Shown here piece after piece: positions 36,103 through 44,753 of a DNA stretch of 64,000 bases. The stretch is taken from contig NZ_LOED01000003.1 of assembly GCF_001562425.1 (NCBI RefSeq), forward strand, positions 1 to 64,000, in the 5' to 3' direction. The notes below the pieces were generated by a model. The model was not told the origin of the DNA. It searched no databases and saw only the letters and a program-made list of their open reading frames with translations. Both the position numbers and the translations under genes were made by a program. Positions within the stretch are counted from its first letter, which is position 1; every line of letters starts with the position of its first letter. The DNA is from Fervidicola ferrireducens. Lineage in GTDB: Bacteria; Bacillota; Thermosediminibacteria; Thermosediminibacterales; Thermosediminibacteraceae.

Positions 36103-37278
36103 TCATTTATTGTCCCTGAAAAGCTCAAACAATTTTTCACCGACTGCTTCCCAGCTATATTTCTCTTCTACCAGCTTGCGGCCATTAGCAGAAAAGGCGG
36201 CTCTACGGGAAGGATTGCACAGCAAGTCAATCACTTTAGCAGCAAATTCAGCCGGCTCATCTGCTACTTCCAAGTGAACTCCTGGGGTTACCTCCAAGCC
36301 TTCGCAGCCTAAAGAAGTGGAGACCAATGCGCGGCCAGAGGCCAGAGCTTCCAGGATCTTATTACGGATGCCAGAACCAAAACGTAAGGGTACGACCACT
36401 ACTGAAGCTTGGGCCAGATAAGTACGCAGATCTGGCACGTAGCCCAAAAGCTCAACCCCGTGGATGTGTGCAAGCGATGCAACTTCGGGGGGTGGCTCTT
36501 TCCCTACCACCAGTAGCGTTGCTTCCGGAACTGCTTCTCTTATCAATGGAAAAACCTTTCTGCAGAACCATATAATCCCGTCAGCATTGGGCGGATATCG
36601 CAGATGACCCCAGAAGATCAAAGTGGGTTTTCCTGGATCTGGAAGTGGCTGGAAGTAATCTAAATCTACCCCATTTGGTAAGATAGCAACACGCGTTCTC
36701 GAAGTCATTCTCGCCAATTCTGCTGCATCTACTGGAGATACTAAAAGCACCAAATCAGCTAATCGGGCCACCCATTTCTCCCAGTAGGCCAGACGGTACG
36801 CCTCAACCGCATCAAAAGCCTTTCCCAACCATGAAGGTGCAAAACGGAGCATACGGCGGCGAAAGAGGCTCACCATATCTGTAAGGTCAGCTACACGTCG
36901 GCGGGTAGTGCAGTACCTTAGGTACCCGGCCATCTTTAACTGGCAGGCAAAGGAAATATCATAATCCTCACAGGACGTCAGGTGGCGTAGCAGCTGTACC
37001 ATACGGGCTGATGTCCGCGCGGCCATCGTAACCGGCAGGTGTGGTAAGCGCAGAACGTTTATTAGCATTTGTCCTCTGCTAAGCGGCACCGTATAAACTG
37101 CGTGGCAGAGAGATGATAATAATTCCCGCCACTTACCATACTTTTCTTCCGGTGGACAGAAGCACACAAAGGTTACCTCATGCTTCGTCGCAATGGCTTT
37201 TAGTAAATGAAAGTTTCGTACTTTATCTCCCTGGTCGAGTGGCCAAGGAGGCTCAGCAGTTAAAAAAATAATCTTCAT
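36103..37278 (-). CDS. Glycosyltransferase family 4-like (TIGR03087-like)
   Basis: 391 residues. ITFLTAEPP-type opening (FLTAEPPWPLDQGDKVRNFH), central VLLVSPVDAAELARMT and LPNGVDLDYFQPLPDPGKPT, and C-terminal VPLRFGSGIRNKILEALASG place it in the group of GT4 enzymes first described next to PEP-CTERM/exopolysaccharide loci. The last residues end four bases into the upstream gene's frame (overlap at 37275-37278). Sugar and acceptor unknown. Confidence 0.87.
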   Translation of the reverse strand: MKIIFLTAEPPWPLDQGDKVRNFHLLKAIATKHEVTFVCFCPPEEKYGKWRELLSSLCHAVYTVPLSRGQMLINVLRLPHLPVTMAARTSARMVQLLRHLTSCEDYDISFACQLKMAGYLRYCTTRRRVADLTDMVSLFRRRMLRFAPSWLGKAFDAVEAYRLAYWEKWVARLADLVLLVSPVDAAELARMTSRTRVAILPNGVDLDYFQPLPDPGKPTLIFWGHLRYPPNADGIIWFCRKVFPLIREAVPEATLLVVGKEPPPEVASLAHIHGVELLGYVPDLRTYLAQASVVVVPLRFGSGIRNKILEALASGRALVSTSLGCEGLEVTPGVHLEVADEPAEFAAKVIDLLCNPSRRAAFSANGRKLVEEKYSWEAVGEKLFELFRDNK

Positions 37279-38402
37279 TTTGTATCATCCATCACTTTAC
37301 GGTAAATCGAAAGTGTATCTTGTGCACACCGTTCCCAAGAGAACTCTTTTGCCCTGAGGATTCCCTTCCTAGCCAATTCAATACGCAGTTCGGGGTTATC
37401 GAGAAGTTGTTTCATCTTAGCACTCAAATCACTAATACTATTTGGATCTAACTTTAACGCAGCTTCGCCAGCTACCTCAGCAACAGAAGTAGTTCCGGAA
37501 CATATTACAGGCGTTCCACAGGCCATCGCCTCTAGTACCGGCAATCCAAAACCTTCGTAGAGCGAAGGGTAAACAAAGAAAATGGCATGTCGGTATAGAA
37601 CAGCAATTATCTCATCCGGCAGGAAACCAAAAAGGTGAACTCCTTCTCTGGCTAACGGGGCAAAAACTTCTGGTTTTTCTATACCTGCCACCACCAGAGC
37701 TACATCTGTATTTGTTTGAGAACGCAGCTGGTGATATGCTTCGAGAAGTTTTGCCGTGTTCTTGCGTTTGTCTAACGCTCCAAGAGCAAAGATATATTTT
37801 TGTGGTATACCTAACAAGGAGCAGGTTTTCTCAATATTACCAAGTGAAGCGTGCGAAATTGTCGGCGCTTCATAAGTCACCGTAATTTTTTGAAGTGGGA
37901 CTTTTAAAATCTGGGATATATCGCGACGCGAATATTCTGATACCGTGATAATCGCATCACTTAGTCGTGCTACATATGGTAACACACCCATTCGATATGC
38001 CCGACTTAAGCGGTGTCGAAGGGAAAGTTTAGTATCACCAAACTCACTACGTCGGAATTCTATCACGTCGTGGATGGTAGTAATTAGGGGACATGGCTTA
38101 AACAGTACTGGTGCAATATTACTAGTACAGTGGAGGAGATTGATTTTGTCTCGCCAAGCAGCCAGTGGCAGTGCCACCTGTTCCCACCAGGCTAGGTTAA
38201 TAGCAGAGAGCACTCGGATAGTAAAGGAGCTTTGCCGAAATTCTTCCACCACTTCTGGATCCGCCGTCTTGTCCACGTAGAGAACAAACTCAAACCCTGG
38301 AGGCTTCATCCGGCGGAATTCAGATAGAAGGTAGTAGATGTAGTTTCCTATACCTCTACGTTTTTTTCTCAGACCATAACGAGCATCGATGCCTACTAAC
38401 AT
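37275..38402 (-). CDS. Family 4 glycosyltransferase (MtfB/WbaZ-like)
   Basis: 375 residues from ATG 38402, which has AAGGAG upstream; an ATG at 38423 has no ribosome site. GIDARYGLRKKRRGIGNYIY, TTIHDVIEFRR, ALGALDKRKNTAKLLEAY and [20 protein letters not shown] are typical of mannosyl/rhamnosyl GT4 enzymes. Overlaps the next gene by four bases. Confidence 0.9.
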   Translation of the reverse strand: MLVGIDARYGLRKKRRGIGNYIYYLLSEFRRMKPPGFEFVLYVDKTADPEVVEEFRQSSFTIRVLSAINLAWWEQVALPLAAWRDKINLLHCTSNIAPVLFKPCPLITTIHDVIEFRRSEFGDTKLSLRHRLSRAYRMGVLPYVARLSDAIITVSEYSRRDISQILKVPLQKITVTYEAPTISHASLGNIEKTCSLLGIPQKYIFALGALDKRKNTAKLLEAYHQLRSQTNTDVALVVAGIEKPEVFAPLAREGVHLFGFLPDEIIAVLYRHAIFFVYPSLYEGFGLPVLEAMACGTPVICSGTTSVAEVAGEAALKLDPNSISDLSAKMKQLLDNPELRIELARKGILRAKEFSWERCAQDTLSIYRKVMDDTK

Positions 38403-38441
38403 TACCTTTGGCTCCTTGCTCATTCAAATTTCTACCCAAAC

Positions 38442-38524
38442 TTAATTTAAACTTGTTTGTTAATTTAAACTTAGTTGATATAAAAATCTAAAAAGCTACG
38501 AAGTTCTTTCTACGAAGTTCTTTC
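38442..38524. repeat. Short direct repeats in the intergenic gap
   Basis: TTAATTTAAACTT occurs at 38442-38454 and again at 38461-38473. CTACGAAGTTCTTT is duplicated exactly in tandem at 38497-38510 and 38511-38524. They lie in the 180-base gap between two glycosyltransferase genes, where no promoter consensus was clear. Confidence 0.7.
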
Positions 38525-38604
38525 TAAGCACTTACCATAAAGCTTGGAGTCCATTCTAACAATATATACTTCGCCTATCTTTCTGATAGATGCTGATATA
38601 CAAC

Positions 38605-39861
38605 TTATAGAACTGAGGAATAAGCTTTATATAGTTTCTCGATATAATTTTCCATACTAAATAGCTTTGCCCTCTCTCTACCCTTTGAGACCATTTTTTC
38701 TCGCAAGTCTCTATCGCTCAAAATTTTCTCTAATTTTTCTCGGATATCACTTACGTTATAGGGATCGACATATAAGGCAGCATCACCGCATACCTCAGGC
38801 AACGATGAGACGTTGGACGTGATTACAGGACATCCAACTGACATTGCTTCAAGCGGCGGTAAACCAAATCCTTCATAAAGGGAAGGAAAGACAAAACAAT
38901 AAGCTCCCGCGTATAAGTAACTGAGATCTTTAGAGGGCACATTTGATAACCATTTAACTCCTTTCTTTTTTAACAAAGGCTCAACATCTTCGTACATCCA
39001 TCCTTTCCTTCCAACAATGGCAAGAGGCATATTTGTCCCGACTAAATTATAAGCACGTATTAGTCTAGCTACATTCTTTTTAGGTTCTATTGTTCCAACG
39101 AAGAGAATATAATCCCCATATTTAAGTCCATAGGATTTGACAACTTCATGGACCTTCTCGTGTGAAATTTGGGGAAGAAACACAGGTTGATAAGTGACGA
39201 AAATTTTATTAGGGTCAATTTCATAAGCCTCCAAAATGTCATTTTTGGTTGATTCAGACACAGTTAAAATAACTGCAGAGGATTTAAGCGCGCTTTTAAC
39301 GTTGCGATAAAACACTTTTTTATCATCAAGTGTTGCGTACGGAAGCCGCAAAGGAATAAGATCGTGAATTGTAGTAATTCTTTTTGCCCCTTTTATTTGT
39401 AGAGGCACAGGGTAGGTTGTGTGCCATATATCAATGCGTTCTGGAATTATTGCAGTAGCTGATGGATAAATTTTCTGCACCAAATACGCAATGGTATAGC
39501 ACCTAGGTAAGGCAAAAACATCTACAGAATCTAAGAATGCCTCATCCTCTCGATCTTTTGGAATTACAAAACCAGCGCGTTTTATTTTCGATGCTTTCCA
39601 AAGTATACCACTTACTGCTTTTATTCCGCTAATAAAAAGAGAGAACCTATTTAGAGGTGAATTGTTAGATGTATCGTACCAAAGAACTTCACTGAGAATT
39701 GGCTCTTTTGTAGCTAGATTTTTACTGGTTAATATTTTTACATTTGCTCCAAGAAGCTGTAATGCTTTAATAAGCGTTTTTCCATAAGTCTTTATCCCAG
39801 TAGAATATGGTAACTCCAAGTTGTATGCATCGATTAAAACATTAACTCCTTGCAATTTCAC
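38605..39861 (-). CDS. Family 4 glycosyltransferase (MtfB/WbaZ-like)
   Basis: 418 residues. [20 protein letters not shown] at the N-terminus, [39 protein letters not shown] and [20 protein letters not shown]. Same group as the gene at 37275 but longer in the N-terminal half. It is 30 bases from the ABC exporter ATPase gene upstream. Confidence 0.9.
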   Translation of the reverse strand: MKLQGVNVLIDAYNLELPYSTGIKTYGKTLIKALQLLGANVKILTSKNLATKEPILSEVLWYDTSNNSPLNRFSLFISGIKAVSGILWKASKIKRAGFVIPKDREDEAFLDSVDVFALPRCYTIAYLVQKIYPSATAIIPERIDIWHTTYPVPLQIKGAKRITTIHDLIPLRLPYATLDDKKVFYRNVKSALKSSAVILTVSESTKNDILEAYEIDPNKIFVTYQPVFLPQISHEKVHEVVKSYGLKYGDYILFVGTIEPKKNVARLIRAYNLVGTNMPLAIVGRKGWMYEDVEPLLKKKGVKWLSNVPSKDLSYLYAGAYCFVFPSLYEGFGLPPLEAMSVGCPVITSNVSSLPEVCGDAALYVDPYNVSDIREKLEKILSDRDLREKMVSKGRERAKLFSMENYIEKLYKAYSSVL

Positions 39862-39891
39862 TCTTATTCATCTCCCCCGAATTAACAATCC

Positions 39892-40674
39892 TTACCTTTC
39901 TTTCCCACTTACATACCTTGCATACGCCTCTGCTACCTCTATAGCCGAACCCTGCATTTTCATTTCCCCTTTGTCAAGCCATACGGCCAGGTCGCATAGA
40001 TCTTGTATTTGTTTAGGGGAGTGAGTAACTAAGATGATAGTAGTCCCCTTTTTCTGTAGTTCCTTTATCTTGGCCAGGCACTTTTCCTGGAAGGCAAGAT
40101 CTCCTACAGCTAGGACCTCATCGATAAGAAGAATTTCTGGGTCTACATGGACAGCCACAGCGAAGCCCAGCCTCATGTACATGCCTGAGGAGTAGTTGCG
40201 CACAGGATTATCGATGAAATCTCCGAGCTCCGAAAAAGCGATGATGTCGTCGAGTCGCTCCTTTATCTCCTTCCTACTCAGGCCTAGGATGGAGGCATTG
40301 AGAAAGATGTTCTCACGCCCGGTGAAGTCGGGGTGAAAACCTGCCCCTAGCTCCAGAAGAGTGGAAACCCGGCCGTTTATTTTCACCTCTCCCCGCGTTG
40401 GATAAAGAATGCGGCTTATTATCTTAAGTAAAGTGCTCTTTCCTGAGCCATTGCGGCCTATAAGCCCTACAGTACTGCCTTTAGGAATGGTTAGGTTTAT
40501 CCCTTTTAAAGCCCAGAAATCCTCGGCCTTACTTCGTCCCCAGAATATAATCCTTTCTTTCAAGCTATAAGTTTTTTCGTGATATAGTCGGAATTTTTTC
40601 CATACATCTTTCACTTCTATAGCTATTTCGTTAGATATTTCCTGTACCAACCCAAACCCTTCCTCCGTTTTCAT
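39892..40674 (-). CDS. Polysaccharide ABC exporter, ATPase subunit (Wzt/TagH type)
   Basis: 260 residues. Walker A GLIGRNGSGKSTLLKI, signature NYSSGMYMRLGFAVAV and Walker B EILLIDEVLAVGD. The length is that of the nucleotide-binding domain alone; the C-terminal carbohydrate-binding domain of many Wzt proteins is lacking, so capped-polymer recognition is not expected here. It starts exactly where the permease gene ends on the minus strand. Confidence 0.93.
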   Translation of the reverse strand: MKTEEGFGLVQEISNEIAIEVKDVWKKFRLYHEKTYSLKERIIFWGRSKAEDFWALKGINLTIPKGSTVGLIGRNGSGKSTLLKIISRILYPTRGEVKINGRVSTLLELGAGFHPDFTGRENIFLNASILGLSRKEIKERLDDIIAFSELGDFIDNPVRNYSSGMYMRLGFAVAVHVDPEILLIDEVLAVGDLAFQEKCLAKIKELQKKGTTIILVTHSPKQIQDLCDLAVWLDKGEMKMQGSAIEVAEAYARYVSGKER

Positions 40675-41451
40675 TTATATTTCTTCTGCTATATCCTTCT
40701 GCCATCGCTGGAATGCCAAGAGGCTTAGCCAAAATAAAATCAGGCAGCCCAAACCGACGTATAAAAGGGCCTTCCAATCTGGCCACATTCCTTCATAGAA
40801 TATATCGCGGTAGGCTTCGATGATATGTGCTGCTGGATTTAATGAGAAAAATTTCTTTGCATTAGGAGGCACCGTGTCGGCCGAGTAGACCACCGGAGTA
40901 AGGAAAAACCATGCAGTCATGAAGACTCCGGTTATATGCTCTAAGTCCCTGAAATAAACATTACCCACTGAAACCAAAAGGGTAAGTGAAGCTACAAGTA
41001 CAGTTTCTACTAAAAGGACTAAAGGAAAGGCTAAAAGAGCCCATGTCAGCCGAATTTTAAAGAGCATAAGGGCCGGCATAAGTATCAACAGGCTTAAAAG
41101 GTAATTTATTAAATTTGCTAGCACAACCGAAAGAGGCAGCACTTCCCTTGGAAAATACACTTTTTTTATCAAAGAAGCATTCTGAACAAGGCTAGCCGCC
41201 CCCTGTAGGATGGAGCTAGAAAGATAATTCCAGGGCAGCAAAGCCACAAATAGGAACATGGCGTAATTTTTAATTCCCGATCTCATTACAAAAGAGAAAA
41301 CAAAGCTATAGACAATAAGCATCAAGAGGGGATTAAAAAAGGTCCAAAAAAACCCTAAAATTGACCCTTTGTACCTTGCCCTTAGTTCTTTTGATACCAA
41401 ATTTTTTAGCATTTCTCTGTAAGCGTATATTTCTTTTATGCGCTGCCACAT
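40675..41451 (-). CDS. Polysaccharide ABC exporter, permease subunit (Wzm/TagG type)
   Basis: 258 residues with six hydrophobic segments. LKNLVSKELRARYKGSILGF and FWTFFNPLLMLIVYSFVFSF are the family opening; the C-terminus has SLNPAAHIIEAYRDIFYEG. With the ATPase it exports a completed undecaprenyl-linked glycan. Its presence beside Wzy-like genes means the locus may use both export routes. Confidence 0.93.
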   Translation of the reverse strand: MWQRIKEIYAYREMLKNLVSKELRARYKGSILGFFWTFFNPLLMLIVYSFVFSFVMRSGIKNYAMFLFVALLPWNYLSSSILQGAASLVQNASLIKKVYFPREVLPLSVVLANLINYLLSLLILMPALMLFKIRLTWALLAFPLVLLVETVLVASLTLLVSVGNVYFRDLEHITGVFMTAWFFLTPVVYSADTVPPNAKKFFSLNPAAHIIEAYRDIFYEGMWPDWKALLYVGLGCLILFWLSLLAFQRWQKDIAEEI

Positions 41452-41512
41452 TTTTTTCTTGTCCTTTCTTTTTGCTTTTTTCTTTCTTCTTGTTTTTTAT
41501 GTTGGTGAAAAT

Positions 41513-44479
41513 TTATTTTTTATACACTAAAAACCCTCTCAAATATACATCGCTTTTGGGGTTTACAAATACTCTAATCCTCGTGTCTTTTCCTTCTATA
41601 TCATTCGGTGTAACAAATTCTCCTTTATCAGCCGACAAATTAAATACTTCGCTATTGTCAGCGATTACATCTATTTTATATCCTCCCTTGAGAACGTCTG
41701 CTTCCAGCTCAACCTCGTAAGGCTCATTAGGTTCAAGATTTATACCTTCCGCAAGATATAAGGTAACGTCCGATTCTCCTGCAGGCTTTATGCTTGCGAA
41801 TCTGTCTGGATCAATCTTTATTTCTCCTTCGCCCCATACATCCCACAGGTCAGGCCGCCCGTCTTCGTTGAGGTCGATGCTGAAGTCTGCCGCAAAGACT
41901 AGATCCTTTAACTTCTTTACGGTTTCGCGGTTCGGGCTTTCCGAAAGTTTTTCCGCTTTTGTGAGGTATAGCATTAGATTTTTTGTAGCTGAAAGTTTTA
42001 CTACGCCTGGATCGCTCTGGGGCGATTTCCGGTTAAGTTCAATTATCTTCGATGGAATATCAACACATTTTCCAAGGAGCTCTTTTGCCATGTCAGCTTG
42101 GTTTTTCGCTATATATACTTCCGCTACTTTTTCGTATCCTTCCGCCAGAGTTTCCCAGACATTCATGTTATATGGATTAAGCCTTGCCGCTTCCTCCAGG
42201 AGGGATAGACCTTCTTCCAGCCTGCCTTCTCTAAGGTAGATTTCAGCAAGCAAACTCTTCAGGTTTGCGTTATAAGGCTCCATAGCGGCGGCTTCTTCTC
42301 TTAGTTTTACGGCTTTATCTTTGAGCTCTTTGTTTTTCCCCTGCTCGGCTATTATATCGTAAATCTGGGAAAGGTCGGCTTTGAAAGAGGCAGTAAGGGG
42401 ATCGTACTTCGAAGCCTTTTCAAAGGCTTCCATAGCCCCCGCTATATCGCCGCTCTGGAGAGCCTGAACGGCCTCCTGGCCGTAAGAGTAACCGCTGTAA
42501 AGCATCCCCGATCCCACGATGAAAAGGAGTGTTATTCCACCTGCGACCCATACTGCGTAAGATCCTGTGGCAGGCTTTCTTCTTTTCGCCGTTTGGGTGG
42601 CCGTCATACCGTCCGCTGCTGCAAGGCCAAAAAGAGCCCACAGGTATATCGCAACGGCTGCAAGAGAAAGGTTGAAATCTACGGCGCTGTGCCCCAGGAG
42701 CGCTGTAGCGGAGGAAAAGACAGCCCAATTTACAGCACCGCGTGCCGGGTCGTCCGTTTTATTTATAACTAAATTCCTGATAATCAGCACCGGTATGGCC
42801 AGGAAGGCTATAAGGCCGATTATGCCTGTTTCCACCATGAGCTGAAGGAAGAAGCTGTGTACTTCTGTGGTAAAGTAGCGGTACGACTGGTATGCAAAAT
42901 ACGCGGACTTCCACCCACCCCCGCCCATTCCGAGTATTGGATGTTCCTTTATTATTTTCAATGCATCCCGGTAAAAGCTGAGCCTGCCCTGAAAGCTGAA
43001 TTCGCCGAAGCTTATGCTTGATAGTCTCTGCGCAACAGCCTCAGGGATGTACTTGTATGCCAGGATTATTCTCCGGCCTGCGGCTTTGTCATTTGCTTCA
43101 AAAATTTCTGCGTTGCTAAAAGTGGCGGAAGTACCGGGGAAGTTGTTAGCGAAGCCTATACGAAGCTTTGCAGTGTCTTTTAGCGATTTAAATGGAATTT
43201 CTATCAATTGATGGTCTAGGGCTTTATTGAAAAATTCACTTTTGATATCGGTTTCTTTATTGTTCTTATCGACACTCTTTATCAGGACAGCCCCGCCCCA
43301 TCTATCCTGTTCCAGTCCGGGCCTTGTCGATACTGTGACTTTTAGGACGTATTCGGTATCGGGCTTTACGTTACCCACGGTATACCACGAAGTTTTCCAA
43401 CTTTCAGGCTCGTCAGGGCCATGGGCCAGGGTAAGGGGTTTTTCTGTTGTAAGAGCTATATACGCAGCGGTACCCGCTATTATCGTCAGAATTACGAAAG
43501 CAGAAATCAATGTGACGGGTTTTATTCTAACGGTAATGCGCTCGCTAAGCTTTTCGAAAATATAAAATACTACTACGGCGAAGATGAGCCCCGCCACGTA
43601 CCATAGCCATACTTTGCTAGTTTCCCCTCCGGTTATTCCCGAATCAAAACCCGGCGATGCGAAAATTCCTGCAGCGAAGGTTTGCAGTGAATACCCAATG
43701 ACTTTCATTTTATACGATCCGGGTATGCCAACAATCAGAATAAGATAAAACACCGGGAACATCAACCATGCAGCTCTGGAAAGCGCAAAGATAAATGCCA
43801 GAAAAAGGGTGTAGTTTACCGCCGCAAGGACAGTTTTTTGCCACAGCTTTTCAGAAGTAACCTGGAGCCCAAACCCAAGCATTAGGGCAGCGGTGAGGTA
43901 TGCGGCGAGGGTATTAGGATACTGCAGAGTTGAATTTATCCTGCCACCAACGAAAGCTCCGGGGTAGTTTACAGTGCCCGCCGCCGCACCAATGCCCGCG
44001 AAGGCTACACCTGCAGCTGAAAGCACCATAGCCCACAGGATGATCCTTTTATCCCTTTCTCTCCTGGCTATGTCCGAAACCAGGTAGTATACGATGAAAT
44101 AGTTTATATACTTCAATAGCTCTCCGACAGCGTAGCGAAGGTTTACCGAGACAAATAAGGAGATGAAATACGCTCCAACTACGGCTAAAGCGGCGTAATC
44201 TATAGGTGACCTGAAGAATTCGGTTTCCTTCAGGGTCGTACCCTTATACATCATCCACAGCAGAAAGAGAATTCCGCTATATATATGGGTGGGCAAGAGC
44301 TCCCTGTCGAAAAACAGTCCCCTGAAGTAAGGGGGGTAAAAGAGAAGAAGCAAAAGCCCGGCATATATTATGTAAGATAGGATGTTCCGTTCATTTGACG
44401 TTTTATCCTGGAAAACGGCTTTTTCTGTCGATACTATTTTCCGCTCTTCTTTCAGTCTTTTTTTGCGTCCCAATCGCAT
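41513..44479 (-). CDS. O-antigen ligase-like membrane protein with beta-domain and TPR tail
   Basis: 988 residues. The N-terminal membrane part has the Wzy_C region HSFFLQLMVETGIIGLIAFL and GRINSTLQYPNTLAAYLTAA. Between its helices (residues about 345-465) lies a large extracytoplasmic insert that looks like a beta-sandwich (AHGPDEPESWKTSWYTVGNV and KLRIGFANNFPGTSATFSNA). After a second membrane portion, TPR repeats run from about 690 to 850 (AMEAFEKASKYDPLTASFKA, LSLLEEAARLNPYNMNVWET), and a C-terminal domain ends FLVYKK. Probably transfers or polymerises the surface glycan; the added domains may bind glycan or partner proteins. Confidence 0.85.
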   Translation of the reverse strand: MRLGRKKRLKEERKIVSTEKAVFQDKTSNERNILSYIIYAGLLLLLFYPPYFRGLFFDRELLPTHIYSGILFLLWMMYKGTTLKETEFFRSPIDYAALAVVGAYFISLFVSVNLRYAVGELLKYINYFIVYYLVSDIARRERDKRIILWAMVLSAAGVAFAGIGAAAGTVNYPGAFVGGRINSTLQYPNTLAAYLTAALMLGFGLQVTSEKLWQKTVLAAVNYTLFLAFIFALSRAAWLMFPVFYLILIVGIPGSYKMKVIGYSLQTFAAGIFASPGFDSGITGGETSKVWLWYVAGLIFAVVVFYIFEKLSERITVRIKPVTLISAFVILTIIAGTAAYIALTTEKPLTLAHGPDEPESWKTSWYTVGNVKPDTEYVLKVTVSTRPGLEQDRWGGAVLIKSVDKNNKETDIKSEFFNKALDHQLIEIPFKSLKDTAKLRIGFANNFPGTSATFSNAEIFEANDKAAGRRIILAYKYIPEAVAQRLSSISFGEFSFQGRLSFYRDALKIIKEHPILGMGGGGWKSAYFAYQSYRYFTTEVHSFFLQLMVETGIIGLIAFLAIPVLIIRNLVINKTDDPARGAVNWAVFSSATALLGHSAVDFNLSLAAVAIYLWALFGLAAADGMTATQTAKRRKPATGSYAVWVAGGITLLFIVGSGMLYSGYSYGQEAVQALQSGDIAGAMEAFEKASKYDPLTASFKADLSQIYDIIAEQGKNKELKDKAVKLREEAAAMEPYNANLKSLLAEIYLREGRLEEGLSLLEEAARLNPYNMNVWETLAEGYEKVAEVYIAKNQADMAKELLGKCVDIPSKIIELNRKSPQSDPGVVKLSATKNLMLYLTKAEKLSESPNRETVKKLKDLVFAADFSIDLNEDGRPDLWDVWGEGEIKIDPDRFASIKPAGESDVTLYLAEGINLEPNEPYEVELEADVLKGGYKIDVIADNSEVFNLSADKGEFVTPNDIEGKDTRIRVFVNPKSDVYLRGFLVYKK

Positions 44480-44731
44480 TCACCGCCTACTTTCCATAAT
44501 TTACGCTAGGGGGTATCCCGATCTTTTCCAGCGTACACACCGCCCATTATGCTCAGTGCCTTGTTGGGCATTTTTTGCATAAATGTACGAAGGGCTTTTA
44601 GCCCTTACCTGCAATAAAATTTTTTCGACATTATTTTTGTTCTACACTAAAAATCAATTTTCCTCCTTTCTGGAAAATTTTTTTGCTCTTCTTGTACAGG
44701 GCAGTTTTTCCCCTTTCATGCATAAAGAAAA

Positions 44732-44753
44732 AAGGCCGGGAAATCCCGGCCTT
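44732..44753 (-). terminator. Terminator of the SLH-subtilase gene
   Basis: Ten-pair stem AAGGCCGGGA/TCCCGGCCTT; on the minus strand it is followed by TTTTTTCTTT. It directly follows the stop codon at 44752. The rest of the 272-base gap to 44480 shows one further small hairpin (AAGGGCT/AGCCCTT near 44594-44610) and no gene. Confidence 0.88.
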
